DNA of 64,000 bases from Pontibacter deserti (GTDB taxonomy: Bacteria > Bacteroidota > Bacteroidia > Cytophagales > Hymenobacteraceae), in assembly GCF_023630255.1 (NCBI RefSeq), contig NZ_JALPRS010000003.1:248001-312000 (forward strand), read 5' to 3'. Under the pieces are notes generated by a model that saw only the letters and a list, made by a program, of their open reading frames with translations, had not been told where the DNA came from and made no database searches. The position numbers and the translations under genes were made by a program. This document shows, in pieces, positions 25,305 to 34,688 of this stretch (positions are counted from its first letter, which is position 1; each line of letters opens with the position of its first letter).

Positions 25305-25334
25305 TTGAATTAATCAAAAAAAGAATTAATTTTG
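25305..25334 (+). promoter_or_regulatory. Promoter of leucine dehydrogenase gene
   Basis: TTG (25305-25307), exact 19-nt spacer, TAATTTTG (25327-25334). A leader of about 65 nt follows to the ATG at 25405. Confidence 0.7.
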
Positions 25335-25404
25335 CAGCGCGAAAAGGGGGTGAATACTGCGTTCTTCAGCACAAAGATAGAATAACACTAAACCAATTTC
25401 ATAA

Positions 25405-26508
25405 ATGGTCGAAATTAAAGAAGTAGAACTGAAGAAAGATACATCATCTATCTTTGGTCAGATTTCAGAATACAATCACGAGAAAGTTGTTTTCTGCCAT
25501 GACCACGATACTGGCCTGAAGGCTATCATCGGTATCCACAACACGGTACTTGGCCCGGCTCTGGGTGGTACGCGTATGTGGTCGTATGCTTCTGATGCAG
25601 AAGCGCTTGATGATGTGCTGCGCCTGTCTAGAGGTATGACTTACAAGGCAGCTATCTCTGGTCTTAACCTGGGTGGTGGTAAAGCAGTAATCATTGGCGA
25701 TGCCAAAAAAGATAAATCTGAAGCGTTAATGCGCCGTTATGGCCGTTTTGTTAAGAACCTGAACGGTGCTTACATTACTGCTGAAGACGTAGGAACTACT
25801 ACGAAAGATATGGAGTACATCAAGATGGAAACAGATCACGTAGCTGGTTTGCCTGAGTCTATGGGCGGTAGCGGCGACCCATCTCCTGTAACTGCTTACG
25901 GTACTTATATGGGTATGAAAGCAGCTGCTAAAAAAGCATTCGGTTCTGACTCTTTAGAAGGTAAGAAAATATCTGTACAGGGTGTTGGCCACGTAGGTGG
26001 TTACCTGGTAGAGCTGCTTGCCAAAGAAAATGCCCAGATCTTCATCACTGATATCTACGAAGACCGCCTACGCGAAATCTCTAACAAGTATGGCGCTAAA
26101 GTAGTAAGCATGGATGAAATCTATGATCTTGACGTGGATATCTACTCGCCATGTGCGCTTGGTGCAACTATAAACGATAACACGATTGACAGACTGAAGT
26201 GCCAGGTAATTGCAGGCTGCGCTAACAACCAGCTGCGCGATGAGAACGTGCATGGTCCTGCTCTTGTACAGAAAGGTATTGTGTACGCTCCTGACTTCCT
26301 GATTAATGCGGGTGGTCTGATCAACGTATACTCTGAGCTTATCGGTTACAACCGCGAGAGCGCTTATGCGCAGACAGAGCGTATCTATGGTTACACGTTG
26401 GATATCTTTGAACTTGCTGAGAAAGAAGGTATACACAACCAGCTGGCAGCTATGAAAATGGCTGAGAAGCGTATCAACAGCATCAGCAAAATAAAGTCTA
26501 AATACTAA
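25405..26508 (+). CDS. Leucine dehydrogenase (Glu/Leu/Phe/Val dehydrogenase family)
   Basis: NAD-dependent oxidative deamination of branched-chain amino acids to their 2-keto acids. The 367-aa length fits leucine/valine dehydrogenases. The substrate site has PALGGTRMW near residue 51 and two catalytic lysines 12 apart, Lys81 (MTYKAAISGL) and Lys93 (GGGKAVI). The Rossmann domain has VQGVGHVGGYL near residue 191. A strong terminator follows. Two more members of this superfamily lie at 36317 and 62228; this one is the shortest and most Leu-DH-like. Confidence 0.92.
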   Translation: MVEIKEVELKKDTSSIFGQISEYNHEKVVFCHDHDTGLKAIIGIHNTVLGPALGGTRMWSYASDAEALDDVLRLSRGMTYKAAISGLNLGGGKAVIIGDAKKDKSEALMRRYGRFVKNLNGAYITAEDVGTTTKDMEYIKMETDHVAGLPESMGGSGDPSPVTAYGTYMGMKAAAKKAFGSDSLEGKKISVQGVGHVGGYLVELLAKENAQIFITDIYEDRLREISNKYGAKVVSMDEIYDLDVDIYSPCALGATINDNTIDRLKCQVIAGCANNQLRDENVHGPALVQKGIVYAPDFLINAGGLINVYSELIGYNRESAYAQTERIYGYTLDIFELAEKEGIHNQLAAMKMAEKRINSISKIKSKY

Positions 26509-26536
26509 GAGTTATAAACTCTGATATAAGTATAAA

Positions 26537-26579
26537 TTAAAGTAAAAGTGCTGCAGTAACTGTGGCACTTTTACTTTAA
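26537..26579. terminator. Intrinsic terminator after leucine dehydrogenase
   Basis: Perfect 15-bp inverted repeat (26537-26551 with 26565-26579), 13-nt loop, but AT-rich at the base; works on either strand. Confidence 0.8.
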
Positions 26580-26696
26580 ACCTACCTTACCAAATTGTGT
26601 TATAGGCTGCTTGCATTGCAGTATGCGTATAGCGAAAAATTGTGCTCCGGCACACCTAGAAATTAAATTTTACAAAACGTTCTTTATACAATTATT

Positions 26697-27878
26697 ATGC
26701 TTAACCGCAGAACACTACGAATTAAAGCCATGCAGGCAATTTATGCATATATGCAGGCCGAAGGTTCTGATTATCTGCTGGCGCTGGACCAGATAGGAGA
26801 AGATTTTGCACCAGATCTTAACGCGATGGAAGTGCAGGACAGAAAACTGCTCGAAGGAAGAAAGCAGATCGCGACGCTGCTGTTTAAAGAGTGGTACGAT
26901 AAACGCCAGTTCGAAGCAGAAGATGCAGAAAAAGAGATAGTGGATGCGGTAAACAGGGCTATAGTTACCTACCAGAACCTCACCAAAAAAGATCTGCGGT
27001 ATTACCACAACCAGATGCTGAATGCAGTAGAGCTTATCTACGACCATTACCTGGCCAACCTGCAGCTACTAAATGTACTGACAGACCTTGTGCAGGAAGA
27101 GGAGGAGAAAAGAAGCAAGCGCTTTACAGAAGCTAAAGGTCCGGATGTGAAGCAATTCCTGCGCAACCAACTGGTGCAGCGCATCCTGAACAACAAATCA
27201 TATCAGCAAAATATCATCCGTCGCAACATAAGCTGGGGCTCCGATGTAAGTGAGATAGCACAGGTTTATAAGACGGTGCTGAAGCAGGATGAAGTGTTCC
27301 TGGCATACCTGCAAAACCCGTCTCCGTCGCTTTCAGACGACTTTGAGCTGGTGAAACATATTTATAAAAACATTATCTTTAAAGAAAAAACTTTACAATC
27401 TTTGTTTGAAGAGCAGGATCTGAACTGGGTCGAAAACAAAGCCATTGTGAAGAGCCTAGTAAACAAAACCCTTAAAATGTTTGGCGAAGAAGCCGAAGGA
27501 AACGCAGAAGACGTGAAGCTGCTGGACCTGTCGCCGAACTGGGAAGATGATAAGGCCTTTTTTGAGGAGCTCTATGAGCAAACCTTACAGGAAGACGAGA
27601 AGTATGAAGCGATGATTGCTGAAAGCGTGCAGAACTGGGATGTAGAGCGCGTGGCACTTCTGGATAAGATCATACTTAAGATGGCGCTTAGCGAAATGTA
27701 CATTTTCCGAAGCATACCTGTTAAGGTTACTATCAATGAATACATCGAAATCTCTAAGCTGTATAGCACACCTAAGAGCAAGCAGTTCATAAATGGTGTG
27801 CTGGATAAAATGGCACAGGAGCTCGTTAACAAAGGCGAAATACGTAAATCAGGCCGCGGACTTATTGATAACAAATAA
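26697..27878 (+). CDS. nusB: Transcription antitermination factor NusB, long form
   Basis: NusB binds boxA RNA with NusE and supports rRNA antitermination. At 393 aa it is more than twice the E. coli length, as is usual in Bacteroidota. The N-terminus MLNRRTLRIKAMQAIYAY matches the family start. A long helical insert (about 30-260) has little similarity to known domains. The C-terminal helical domain (about 270-385: DEKYEAMIAESVQNWDVERVALLDKIILKMALSEM in part, then KVTINEYIEISKLYS) is typical NusB. It heads the run ytxH-idh-DUF1573-yajC-ybbR-coaE. Confidence 0.93.
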   Translation: MLNRRTLRIKAMQAIYAYMQAEGSDYLLALDQIGEDFAPDLNAMEVQDRKLLEGRKQIATLLFKEWYDKRQFEAEDAEKEIVDAVNRAIVTYQNLTKKDLRYYHNQMLNAVELIYDHYLANLQLLNVLTDLVQEEEEKRSKRFTEAKGPDVKQFLRNQLVQRILNNKSYQQNIIRRNISWGSDVSEIAQVYKTVLKQDEVFLAYLQNPSPSLSDDFELVKHIYKNIIFKEKTLQSLFEEQDLNWVENKAIVKSLVNKTLKMFGEEAEGNAEDVKLLDLSPNWEDDKAFFEELYEQTLQEDEKYEAMIAESVQNWDVERVALLDKIILKMALSEMYIFRSIPVKVTINEYIEISKLYSTPKSKQFINGVLDKMAQELVNKGEIRKSGRGLIDNK

Positions 27879-27961
27879 GTTTTATACCTGGGTTACCATT
27901 AGCCGGTAATCATCGTAAGGAGAGTAAATAAATAGATTCCGATATATTAGCATATACAACT

Positions 27962-28267
27962 ATGGGTAAAAAAACAACCGCCTTACTGGCTTTTGCATCA
28001 GGCGCCGCAGTAGGTGCTGCAGCGGGCATTTTGTTCGCTCCTGAAAAAGGCCAGGAAACACGCAGCTGGCTTAGCTACCGTTTAGAGAAATACCGCGACA
28101 CACTTTCTGACTTGCTGGAACAGTTGGTAGCCAAAGGCGACAACATGCCATCGAGTGCAAGAACTGAAGGCCAGCGCGTAATTCAGGATGCGAAAGACAA
28201 AGCAGAAAAGCTGCTGGGCGATGTAGACTCACTGATCAACGAAATTAATAGCCGGAAAGAAATATAA
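27962..28267 (+). CDS. YtxH domain protein
   Basis: A 101-aa small protein with an N-terminal Ala/Gly-rich membrane helix (7-26, ending GILFAPEKG, the YtxH hallmark) and a charged amphipathic C-terminal region. The family is linked to stress response in Gram-positives; function here is unknown. The next gene begins 2 nt after its stop. Confidence 0.88.
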   Translation: MGKKTTALLAFASGAAVGAAAGILFAPEKGQETRSWLSYRLEKYRDTLSDLLEQLVAKGDNMPSSARTEGQRVIQDAKDKAEKLLGDVDSLINEINSRKEI

Positions 28268-28269
28268 GC

Positions 28270-29268
28270 ATGAGACAGATCACACTTATACCTGGCGACG
28301 GAATAGGTCCGGAAATTACAGAGGCTGTTAAAGCAATCTTTGCTGCTTCTAACGTACCTGTAACCTGGGAAGAAGAAAACGCCGGTCAAACTACTTTTGA
28401 TGCCATCGGGGAGCTGATTCCAGCAACACTGATTGCTTCTTTAGAAAAAAACAGAGTTGCATTGAAAGGCCCTATCACTACACCTGTAGGTAAAGGCTTT
28501 AAAAGTATAAATGTGCAGCTGCGCCAGAAATTTGATTTATACTCTAACGTAAGGCCGGCTAAAACCACAAAAGGCCTAATAACTAAGTTCGAGAATGTAA
28601 ACTCTGTACTGTTCCGCGAGAACACCGAAGGTTTATACTCTGGCCTGGAGATGTTTGATGAGCGCCTGCAAATATCTGACTCGGTAGCCCGCATTACACG
28701 TTTAGGTTGCGAAAAGATCATTAAAGCTGCATTTGCTTACGCTGATAAACACGGCTGTAAAAAAGTAACGGCAGTTCATAAAGCCAACATCCTGAAAGGC
28801 GCAGGTGCTTTGTTCCTGGGTATCTTCAACGATGTTGCAAAGCAATACCCGCACATACAGGCTGATGACAAGATCATCGACAATATGTGTATGCAGCTGG
28901 TTGTAAAACCGGAGCAATTTGACGTTATTGTAACAACTAACCTGTTTGGTGATATACTTTCAGACCTGTGTGCTGGTTTGGTAGGCGGTTTAGGTGTAGT
29001 AGCAGGTGCCAACATCGGCGACGACATGGCGATTTTTGAAGCAGTGCACGGCTCAGCTCCTGATATTGCTGGTAAAGGTATAGCTAACCCTACTGCCTTG
29101 CTGCGTTCTGCTATCATGATGCTGCACCATATAGACCTGAAAGATGAAGCTTACAAAATAGAAGCAGCGCTGGACGCTACATTAGCTAACAAAGAAGAGT
29201 GCACCGGCGACCTTGGTGGTAAAGCCGGCACAATGGAATTCGCACAAAACATTATATCGAAACTATAA
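28270..29268 (+). CDS. NAD-dependent isocitrate dehydrogenase
   Basis: TCA-cycle oxidative decarboxylation of isocitrate to 2-oxoglutarate. The 332-aa protein begins ITLIPGDGIGPEIT, the N-terminal signature of the isocitrate/isopropylmalate dehydrogenase family. Substrate residues appear as SINVQLRQKFDLYSNVRP near 78, with Ser and Asn at positions usual for isocitrate-specific enzymes. The metal aspartates are in NLFGDILSDLCAG near 224, and GSAPDIAGKGIANPTA near 259 is the NAD-binding signature. Isopropylmalate dehydrogenase is less likely since no leu genes are near. It sits inside a cluster that in related genomes usually runs nusB-ytxH-DUF1573-yajC. Confidence 0.87.
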   Translation: MRQITLIPGDGIGPEITEAVKAIFAASNVPVTWEEENAGQTTFDAIGELIPATLIASLEKNRVALKGPITTPVGKGFKSINVQLRQKFDLYSNVRPAKTTKGLITKFENVNSVLFRENTEGLYSGLEMFDERLQISDSVARITRLGCEKIIKAAFAYADKHGCKKVTAVHKANILKGAGALFLGIFNDVAKQYPHIQADDKIIDNMCMQLVVKPEQFDVIVTTNLFGDILSDLCAGLVGGLGVVAGANIGDDMAIFEAVHGSAPDIAGKGIANPTALLRSAIMMLHHIDLKDEAYKIEAALDATLANKEECTGDLGGKAGTMEFAQNIISKL

Positions 29269-29293
29269 TTTTAAAATCAGACGTTATAACAGT

Positions 29294-29839
29294 ATGAAAA
29301 AGAACCTGATTTATACTTTTGCAATGGCAGTGGCACTTATGGCTACCAGCTGCAACCAGGAAAACACTGCTGATACAGCAACTGCAACGGATGCAACTGC
29401 TGCACCAGCAACTGAAACAACAGTAGATAACCCTAACATTGCTACTACTGAGCAGGCAGCTGCTACACCAGCTAACCCAAATGCACCTGTAATTACATTT
29501 AAAGAAACTGTATACGACTTTGGTACAGTAAAACAAGGTGAAGTAGTAAACCATACTTTTACTTTTACCAACACAGGTAAAGAGCCTCTTATCATTGAGA
29601 ATGCTTCGGCATCCTGCGGTTGTACTGTACCTGAGTGGACAAAAACTCCAATTGCTCCGGGCGAGACAGGCGAAGTGAAAGTGCAGTTTAACAGTACTGG
29701 TAAAGCAGGCCAGCAGTCTCCGATGGTTACCATCCGTGCTAACACTGATCCAAACATTACACAGGTATCGCTTAAAGGTACAGTAGAGGCAAGCAGCATA
29801 CCTACAGCAGGTGCTGAGGGTCCGGTAAAAAGAAACTAA
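29294..29839 (+). CDS. DUF1573 lipoprotein
   Basis: A 181-aa lipoprotein. Signal peptide with lipobox MATSC (Cys at ~18), then a Thr/Ala-rich linker, then a DUF1573 domain (about 72-170) of Ig-like fold: YDFGTVKQGEVVNHTFTFTN, the Cys pair in SCGCTVPEW and APGETGEVKVQF. I use the ATG at 29294, which gives a proper signal peptide; an earlier in-frame ATG at 29213 lies inside the isocitrate dehydrogenase gene. Commonly found directly before yajC in this phylum. Function unknown. Confidence 0.9.
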   Translation: MKKNLIYTFAMAVALMATSCNQENTADTATATDATAAPATETTVDNPNIATTEQAAATPANPNAPVITFKETVYDFGTVKQGEVVNHTFTFTNTGKEPLIIENASASCGCTVPEWTKTPIAPGETGEVKVQFNSTGKAGQQSPMVTIRANTDPNITQVSLKGTVEASSIPTAGAEGPVKRN

Positions 29840-29863
29840 TACAACTATCCTTAAAACACAATA

Positions 29864-30181
29864 ATGCAGACCATACTTTTACAGGCCGGACAAGACGGAG
29901 GTATATTACCTCAGTTATTAATGTTTGGCGCTATCATCCTTGTATTTTACTTTTTCATGATCCGTCCGCAGCAGAAAAAAGCTAAGGACCAGAAGAAGTT
30001 TCGTGATGAGTTAAGCAAGGGAATGTCTGTTGTAACTATAGGTGGTCTACATGGTAAGTTAGTTGCCATGGATGACGATACAGTTGTAGTAGAAGTAGAT
30101 AAAGGTGTTCGCCTGACATTCGAAAAATCGGCTATCTCTATGGAGGCCACAGCAAAGGTAAATCAGCAACCAAACAGCTAG
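29864..30181 (+). CDS. yajC: Preprotein translocase subunit YajC
   Basis: Accessory SecDF-YajC protein of the Sec translocon, 105 aa. One N-terminal transmembrane helix (about 14-34) ends with FFMIRPQQKKAKDQ, the family signature, followed by the conserved cytoplasmic domain with GGLHGKLVAMDDD and VRLTFEKSAI. It lies 24 nt after the DUF1573 gene and 6 nt before the YbbR-like gene. Confidence 0.95.
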   Translation: MQTILLQAGQDGGILPQLLMFGAIILVFYFFMIRPQQKKAKDQKKFRDELSKGMSVVTIGGLHGKLVAMDDDTVVVEVDKGVRLTFEKSAISMEATAKVNQQPNS

Positions 30182-30187
30182 AGACCA

Positions 30188-31165
30188 TTGCCTTTTGAAG
30201 CAGCCAAAAATATAGTATTATGGTTTTTGAAGCCATTCAGGCCACAAACAAAGCAGTACTGGCGAGTAGTACTGCTTTGTTTTGTGGCGGCTTCTACCTT
30301 CTGGCTGCTAAATGCATTAAATAAGAGTTACTCCACTCAAACCACTTATCCTGTAAAGTTCATCTACAACGATCAGCAGCTGGTGCCGGTTAAGCCCCTG
30401 CCTGAAGAAGTGATTGTGAATGTTACAGCCAAAGGATGGAAACTACTGCGTAAAGCGCTTCGCCTGGAAGTGCAGCCGGCAGAGATTTACATCCGAAACC
30501 TTCCCCGCAACAATTACTTATTAGGTTCTGCCTTGCGCCCTGCATTAGTTAATGCCATGGATGGGTTGCAGCTTAACTTTGTGGTTACTGATACCTTGTA
30601 CTACGACTTTGATGCAAAAGTAAGCCGTACGATTCCGTTGATGCTGGACCCCAAACAAAAAATAGCCGCAGAAGGCTACGAGGTAAACCGGCCAATTAAC
30701 CTGTCGCCAGACTCTATCACTTTCACAGGACCATCGTCTTTGGTTGATAGCATGCCTAGTCCTTTTTTGTTGCAGTCACCTAACACCGGCCTGACTGCTT
30801 CTGCTAAAATGGATGTGCCGATCACGTATAAGAACCAGAATCTGGTAAAGGCAAATATTGAAGAAACAGAGGCAACTATAAATGTAAAAAGCCTGGTGCA
30901 GGAAGAGCGCCAGCTAGTACCCGAACTGGTTAACATACCCAAAGGCAGCAAAGTAGATGTGCAGACTTCGGCATTATTGGTACGGTATCAGTTGTTCGAA
31001 GACTCAGCAGCATTATTAAATCGGGAATCATTTAAAGCTATACTTAACCTTGATAACTATAACCCGACAGATTCTACTGTTGTGCCGGAGCTTGTGCAAA
31101 AGCCTGTAGGGGTACGCAATGTTTTGCTGCTGCCTCAGCGTGTAAAAGTGACTTTGAGTAAGTAG
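30188..31165 (+). CDS. YbbR-like (CdaR-like) domain protein
   Basis: A 325-aa membrane-anchored protein. A cytoplasmic N-terminus is followed by a single transmembrane helix (about 27-44, VVLLCFVAASTFWLL) and two or three YbbR-type beta domains (about 50-130, 135-230, 235-320). In Firmicutes YbbR/CdaR regulates diadenylate cyclase; in Bacteroidota the role is unproven. The start is TTG at 30188, with no ATG in frame nearby. It lies 6 nt after yajC, and coaE starts 1 nt after its stop, so all are one operon. Confidence 0.82.
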   Translation: MPFEAAKNIVLWFLKPFRPQTKQYWRVVLLCFVAASTFWLLNALNKSYSTQTTYPVKFIYNDQQLVPVKPLPEEVIVNVTAKGWKLLRKALRLEVQPAEIYIRNLPRNNYLLGSALRPALVNAMDGLQLNFVVTDTLYYDFDAKVSRTIPLMLDPKQKIAAEGYEVNRPINLSPDSITFTGPSSLVDSMPSPFLLQSPNTGLTASAKMDVPITYKNQNLVKANIEETEATINVKSLVQEERQLVPELVNIPKGSKVDVQTSALLVRYQLFEDSAALLNRESFKAILNLDNYNPTDSTVVPELVQKPVGVRNVLLLPQRVKVTLSK

Positions 31166-31166
31166 T

Positions 31167-31760
31167 ATGCTTAAAATAGGTATAACCGGAGGTATAGGCG
31201 TAGGCAAAACAGTGGTATGCCGAATGTTTGCTATACTTGGTGTACCAGTTTATGATGCAGACACCCGCGCAAAATGGGTGATGCGTTATGATGAAGCTTT
31301 AAAGCAGGAGCTGACAGATGCTTTCGGTCCTGAAACCTATACACAGGAAGGTGAGCTGAACAGAACTTATCTTGCAAAAACAGCCTTTCACGATCCACAA
31401 AAGCTTGCACTGCTAAATAGTCTGGTGCACCCGCATGTAGGCAATGACTTTGAACACTGGGTAGAGGCACAAAGCTCGGCTCCTTATGTGATCAAAGAAG
31501 CAGCACTAATGTATGAGTCTGAGTCGTGGCGGCAAATGGATGAGATTATAGTTGTATCCGCGCCTTTGGAAGTACGGATTAAACGTGTGTTACAACGCGA
31601 CCCGCACCGTACGCAACACGACATAGAAGCCATAATAGGGAAGCAGCTGAAAGAAGAAGACAAAAAAGCACGTGCGCAGCACATCATCTATAACGATGAT
31701 CAGCAGCTTGTAATCCCGCAGGTGCTGAAACTACACGAACTGTTTATTTCGAAGAAGTAA
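31167..31760 (+). CDS. coaE: Dephospho-CoA kinase
   Basis: Final step of coenzyme A synthesis: ATP-dependent phosphorylation of the ribose 3'-OH. The 197-aa protein has the P-loop GITGGIGVGKT at residues 4-14, the DAD substrate motif in VYDADTRAK, a lid region and the base-binding ...RVLQRD segment near residue 132. It closes the nusB-coaE gene run. Confidence 0.95.
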   Translation: MLKIGITGGIGVGKTVVCRMFAILGVPVYDADTRAKWVMRYDEALKQELTDAFGPETYTQEGELNRTYLAKTAFHDPQKLALLNSLVHPHVGNDFEHWVEAQSSAPYVIKEAALMYESESWRQMDEIIVVSAPLEVRIKRVLQRDPHRTQHDIEAIIGKQLKEEDKKARAQHIIYNDDQQLVIPQVLKLHELFISKK

Positions 31761-31877
31761 AACTCCTATACTTCAAAGCAACCAAGAACTATACTAGAGC
31801 TTATTCTCAATCGTTTAAAATACAGGTTGTTGCAGCCGGTAAAGTAAAGGGTATTGTAAGTATTAGAAAAGTATAGA

Positions 31878-31909
31878 CATAAAAAAAGGACAACTTTTTG
31901 AGTTGTCCT
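31878..31909 (-). terminator. Terminator of tRNA-Val
   Basis: Perfect 9-bp stem AGGACAACT (31887-31895) with AGTTGTCCT (31901-31909), 5-nt loop, followed on the minus strand by seven T residues. Confidence 0.88.
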
Positions 31910-31912
31910 GTG

Positions 31913-31987
31913 TGGGGCGTACTGGATTCGAACCAGTGACCCCCTGCTTGTAAGGCAGGTGCTCTGAACCAGCTGAGCTAACACCCC
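31913..31987 (-). tRNA. tRNA-Val (TAC)
   Basis: A 75-nt cloverleaf on the minus strand with acceptor GGGGTGT/ACGCCCC, T arm GGTTCGAATCC and anticodon loop CTTACAA, giving TAC. CCA is not encoded. It has its own promoter (32029-32059) and terminator. Confidence 0.97.
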
Positions 31988-32028
31988 GTTTTGTGTTTCT
32001 GAAGACCTGTTGTCCCCGTTTGATGATG

Positions 32029-32059
32029 CAAATATGGGGGTTATTTCTGACACTGCAAA
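32029..32059 (-). promoter_or_regulatory. Promoter of tRNA-Val
   Basis: On the minus strand TTTG (32059-32056), exact 19-nt spacer, then CATATTTG (32036-32029), one mismatch from TAnnTTTG. The geometry is the same as for tRNA-Phe. Confidence 0.65.
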
Positions 32060-32171
32060 ACATTTCGAAAAAATTTCTTAATTTTTTTTCAGAGCTCCTG
32101 TACCTATTGCTCGCCTGTAATTACTGATGTACCTTTATCTTTTGTAAGATGCTTAAAATCTGATAATTCTC

Positions 32172-34688
32172 TTGAAGCGAAAAGGTCTTGTTAAAAAAGT
32201 GCTATTTTATACTGTGGCTGCGGTGGTAGCTGTGGTAACTATAGCCTTTGCCTTAGTTTACACTTATCAGGATAAAATAATTGCGCTATTTGTAACCGAG
32301 GCCAACAAACATATCAAAACGAAAGTGGAAGTCGGGACAATTTCGCTTTCGCTATTGGATAAATTTCCACAGGTGGCTGTCTCGCTGGATAAGGTGAATG
32401 TGGTGGAGGCCGTGCCGGAGAGTGCGGAGCCACTAGCTAAGCTGAGTAAGTTATACTTTACCTTCAGTATCTGGGATGTATTGCGTGGTAAGTATAACGT
32501 GAATGAATTATACCTGGAGGATGGGGCGATCTTTGTAAAAGTGCTGAAAGACGGCAGCGTAAACTATGAGATCATTAAAACGGATACTACCGCTACTGCT
32601 AACAACGACTTCGCTTTTAACCTGGAGCAGATAGAGCTGAACCGCGTTGCCATCCATTATACCGACCTGAAGCTAAACCAGGCATATGAGGTAGATGCGC
32701 ATCAACTACAGGCAGCTTTAGCCATAGACCCTGAAGCAATAGGTATAGAAGCCAAGGGAGATGCTACTATCAATACTATAAAGCTAAGTAGTGGGGAATA
32801 TTTTAAAGGAAAGCGGGTAACGCTAAACGCCGCCCTGGCTATAGATAGAATTAACAAAAGTATAACGCTGGATCCATCGGTTGTTAATGTTGAAAATGCA
32901 GCTTATGAAGTAGCCGGGCGTATAAACTTTGCAGAAACTACTGAACTGGACCTGAAACTGAACGGTAAAAATACCAGCATCCAGTCATTGCTCTCGTTGT
33001 TGCCGCAGCACATTACAAAAGAGTTTAACCAGTACCGGTCTGATGGTGATGTTTACTTTAGTGGCTCTGTTAAAGGCAAAATATCTGCTAAGCATAACCC
33101 GGAGATCACGTTCAGCTTCGGATGCCGCAATGCTACTTTTTATCATCCTGATGTTAAACAGCGACTGGAGAAATTAAGCTTTGAAGGCAGCTTTACAAAT
33201 GGTACAAACCAGAATGCATCTACTTCGGCGCTGGTGTTAAAGAACCTGAAAGGTTCACTTAATAACAGGACCTTTACGGGTAATGTATCTTACAAGAACT
33301 TTAAAAACCCTACAGTAGCTTTTGATGCCCGCGGAATGGTAGATGTTGCATATGTGCTTGGGCTGTTGCAACTGAAGCAAGTGCGCAGTGGCAGTGGGCT
33401 GGCCGATGTACAGATAGCATTTTCTGGTAACTTTAATGAGTTTAAGGAAAGACCTGGCAACAGTACCTTACACACTTCCGGGGATATAACACTGCACAAT
33501 GTAAGCCTGCACTTGGCTGACCTGCCATTACCGATTACCGGCATGTATGGCAACTTTATGTTTAAGCGCAACGATGTAGCAGTATCTAATTTTAAAGGGA
33601 AGCTGGGAGAGTCGGATTTTGCGCTGAATGGAATGTTTAATAACGTGATGGCCTGGCTGCTGTTAAAAAACCAACGATTGCTGGTTGATGCTGACTTTAG
33701 CAGTTACAACCTGAATTTTGACCAGCTGCTACGCGAAGAACTAAATACACCAGCCAGCGCCCGGGAAAGCAATTCTGGTTACCGCCTGGAAGTATCGCCG
33801 GATATCGCTTTTAACCTGGAAGCTTCTGTTCGTAAAATGAAGTTCCGTAGGTTTAAGGGAGAAAACATTAAAGGGGCTGTGACACTGCGCAACCAGGTTA
33901 TTACTACACCTAACATCTCTTTTAATGCCATGGGGGGAAACTTTGCAGTAAGGGGAAGTATAGATGCACGGCAACGCAACCATATCAAGGTAAGTACAGC
34001 GAGTAAGATCAACCACATGAGCGTAGACAGTTTGTTTTACGTGTTTGAGAACTTTAATCAGGATTTTATACTTGACCGCCACTTAAGAGGGAGTCTGACG
34101 GCTAATATCATTTCGGATGTATATCTGGATAACCAGCTTAACCCTAAGACAAACCTGCTTGAAGCTGAGATAGAAGCCACAGTACGCAATGGACAGCTCA
34201 TTAACTTCGCACCAATGCAAAAGATGTCGACGTTTGTGAAGCGCTCGGAGCTGGCAAATATGCGTTTTTCGGAACTGCATAATAACTTCTACATCCAGCA
34301 ACGCACTATCTATATACCTGAGATGGATATCCGTACCAACCTGTCGCCGCTGCCTTCTGTTTCGATATCGGGAATGCATACTTTTGACCAGGACATGGAT
34401 TATAAGATTAAGATGCCCCTGTTTCAGAAGCGCCGCCCAGACAAAGATGCTGTGTTTGGGGTAGTAGCCGAGGATACTGATGCCGGAAATAGTATGCTAT
34501 TTCTGACCCTGAAAGGCAAAGAGAACAATTTTAAACTGGCTTACGACGACGAACGTGTACGAGCTAAAATAAAAGATGACCTGAAACAGGAAGGCCAGGA
34601 AATAAAGCAGATATTGAAAGGCAAGAAACCTGTAAAAAAAGAAAAGACAGTAGAACTGGAAGAAGGAGAATACTTCGATTTTAATTAA
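32172..34688 (+). CDS. AsmA-family protein
   Basis: A large 838-aa envelope protein with an N-terminal transmembrane anchor (about 9-29) and a long periplasmic beta-rich region. The opening LVTEANKHIKTKVEVGTIS-like and LLDKFPQVAVSLDKV segments match the AsmA N-terminus. The C-terminal part (about 640-780) matches the AsmA-like C-terminal domain, and the tail is Lys/Glu-rich. AsmA-family proteins are thought to be bridge-like phospholipid carriers between inner and outer membranes. The start is TTG at 32172. It is a lone gene; the 453-bp spacer after it is described separately. Confidence 0.85.
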   Translation: MKRKGLVKKVLFYTVAAVVAVVTIAFALVYTYQDKIIALFVTEANKHIKTKVEVGTISLSLLDKFPQVAVSLDKVNVVEAVPESAEPLAKLSKLYFTFSIWDVLRGKYNVNELYLEDGAIFVKVLKDGSVNYEIIKTDTTATANNDFAFNLEQIELNRVAIHYTDLKLNQAYEVDAHQLQAALAIDPEAIGIEAKGDATINTIKLSSGEYFKGKRVTLNAALAIDRINKSITLDPSVVNVENAAYEVAGRINFAETTELDLKLNGKNTSIQSLLSLLPQHITKEFNQYRSDGDVYFSGSVKGKISAKHNPEITFSFGCRNATFYHPDVKQRLEKLSFEGSFTNGTNQNASTSALVLKNLKGSLNNRTFTGNVSYKNFKNPTVAFDARGMVDVAYVLGLLQLKQVRSGSGLADVQIAFSGNFNEFKERPGNSTLHTSGDITLHNVSLHLADLPLPITGMYGNFMFKRNDVAVSNFKGKLGESDFALNGMFNNVMAWLLLKNQRLLVDADFSSYNLNFDQLLREELNTPASARESNSGYRLEVSPDIAFNLEASVRKMKFRRFKGENIKGAVTLRNQVITTPNISFNAMGGNFAVRGSIDARQRNHIKVSTASKINHMSVDSLFYVFENFNQDFILDRHLRGSLTANIISDVYLDNQLNPKTNLLEAEIEATVRNGQLINFAPMQKMSTFVKRSELANMRFSELHNNFYIQQRTIYIPEMDIRTNLSPLPSVSISGMHTFDQDMDYKIKMPLFQKRRPDKDAVFGVVAEDTDAGNSMLFLTLKGKENNFKLAYDDERVRAKIKDDLKQEGQEIKQILKGKKPVKKEKTVELEEGEYFDFN

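Noticed and set aside
31860-31912. Riboswitch-like hairpin near tRNA-Val
   Set aside because: The stem plus T7 on the minus strand directly behind the tRNA is simply its terminator.
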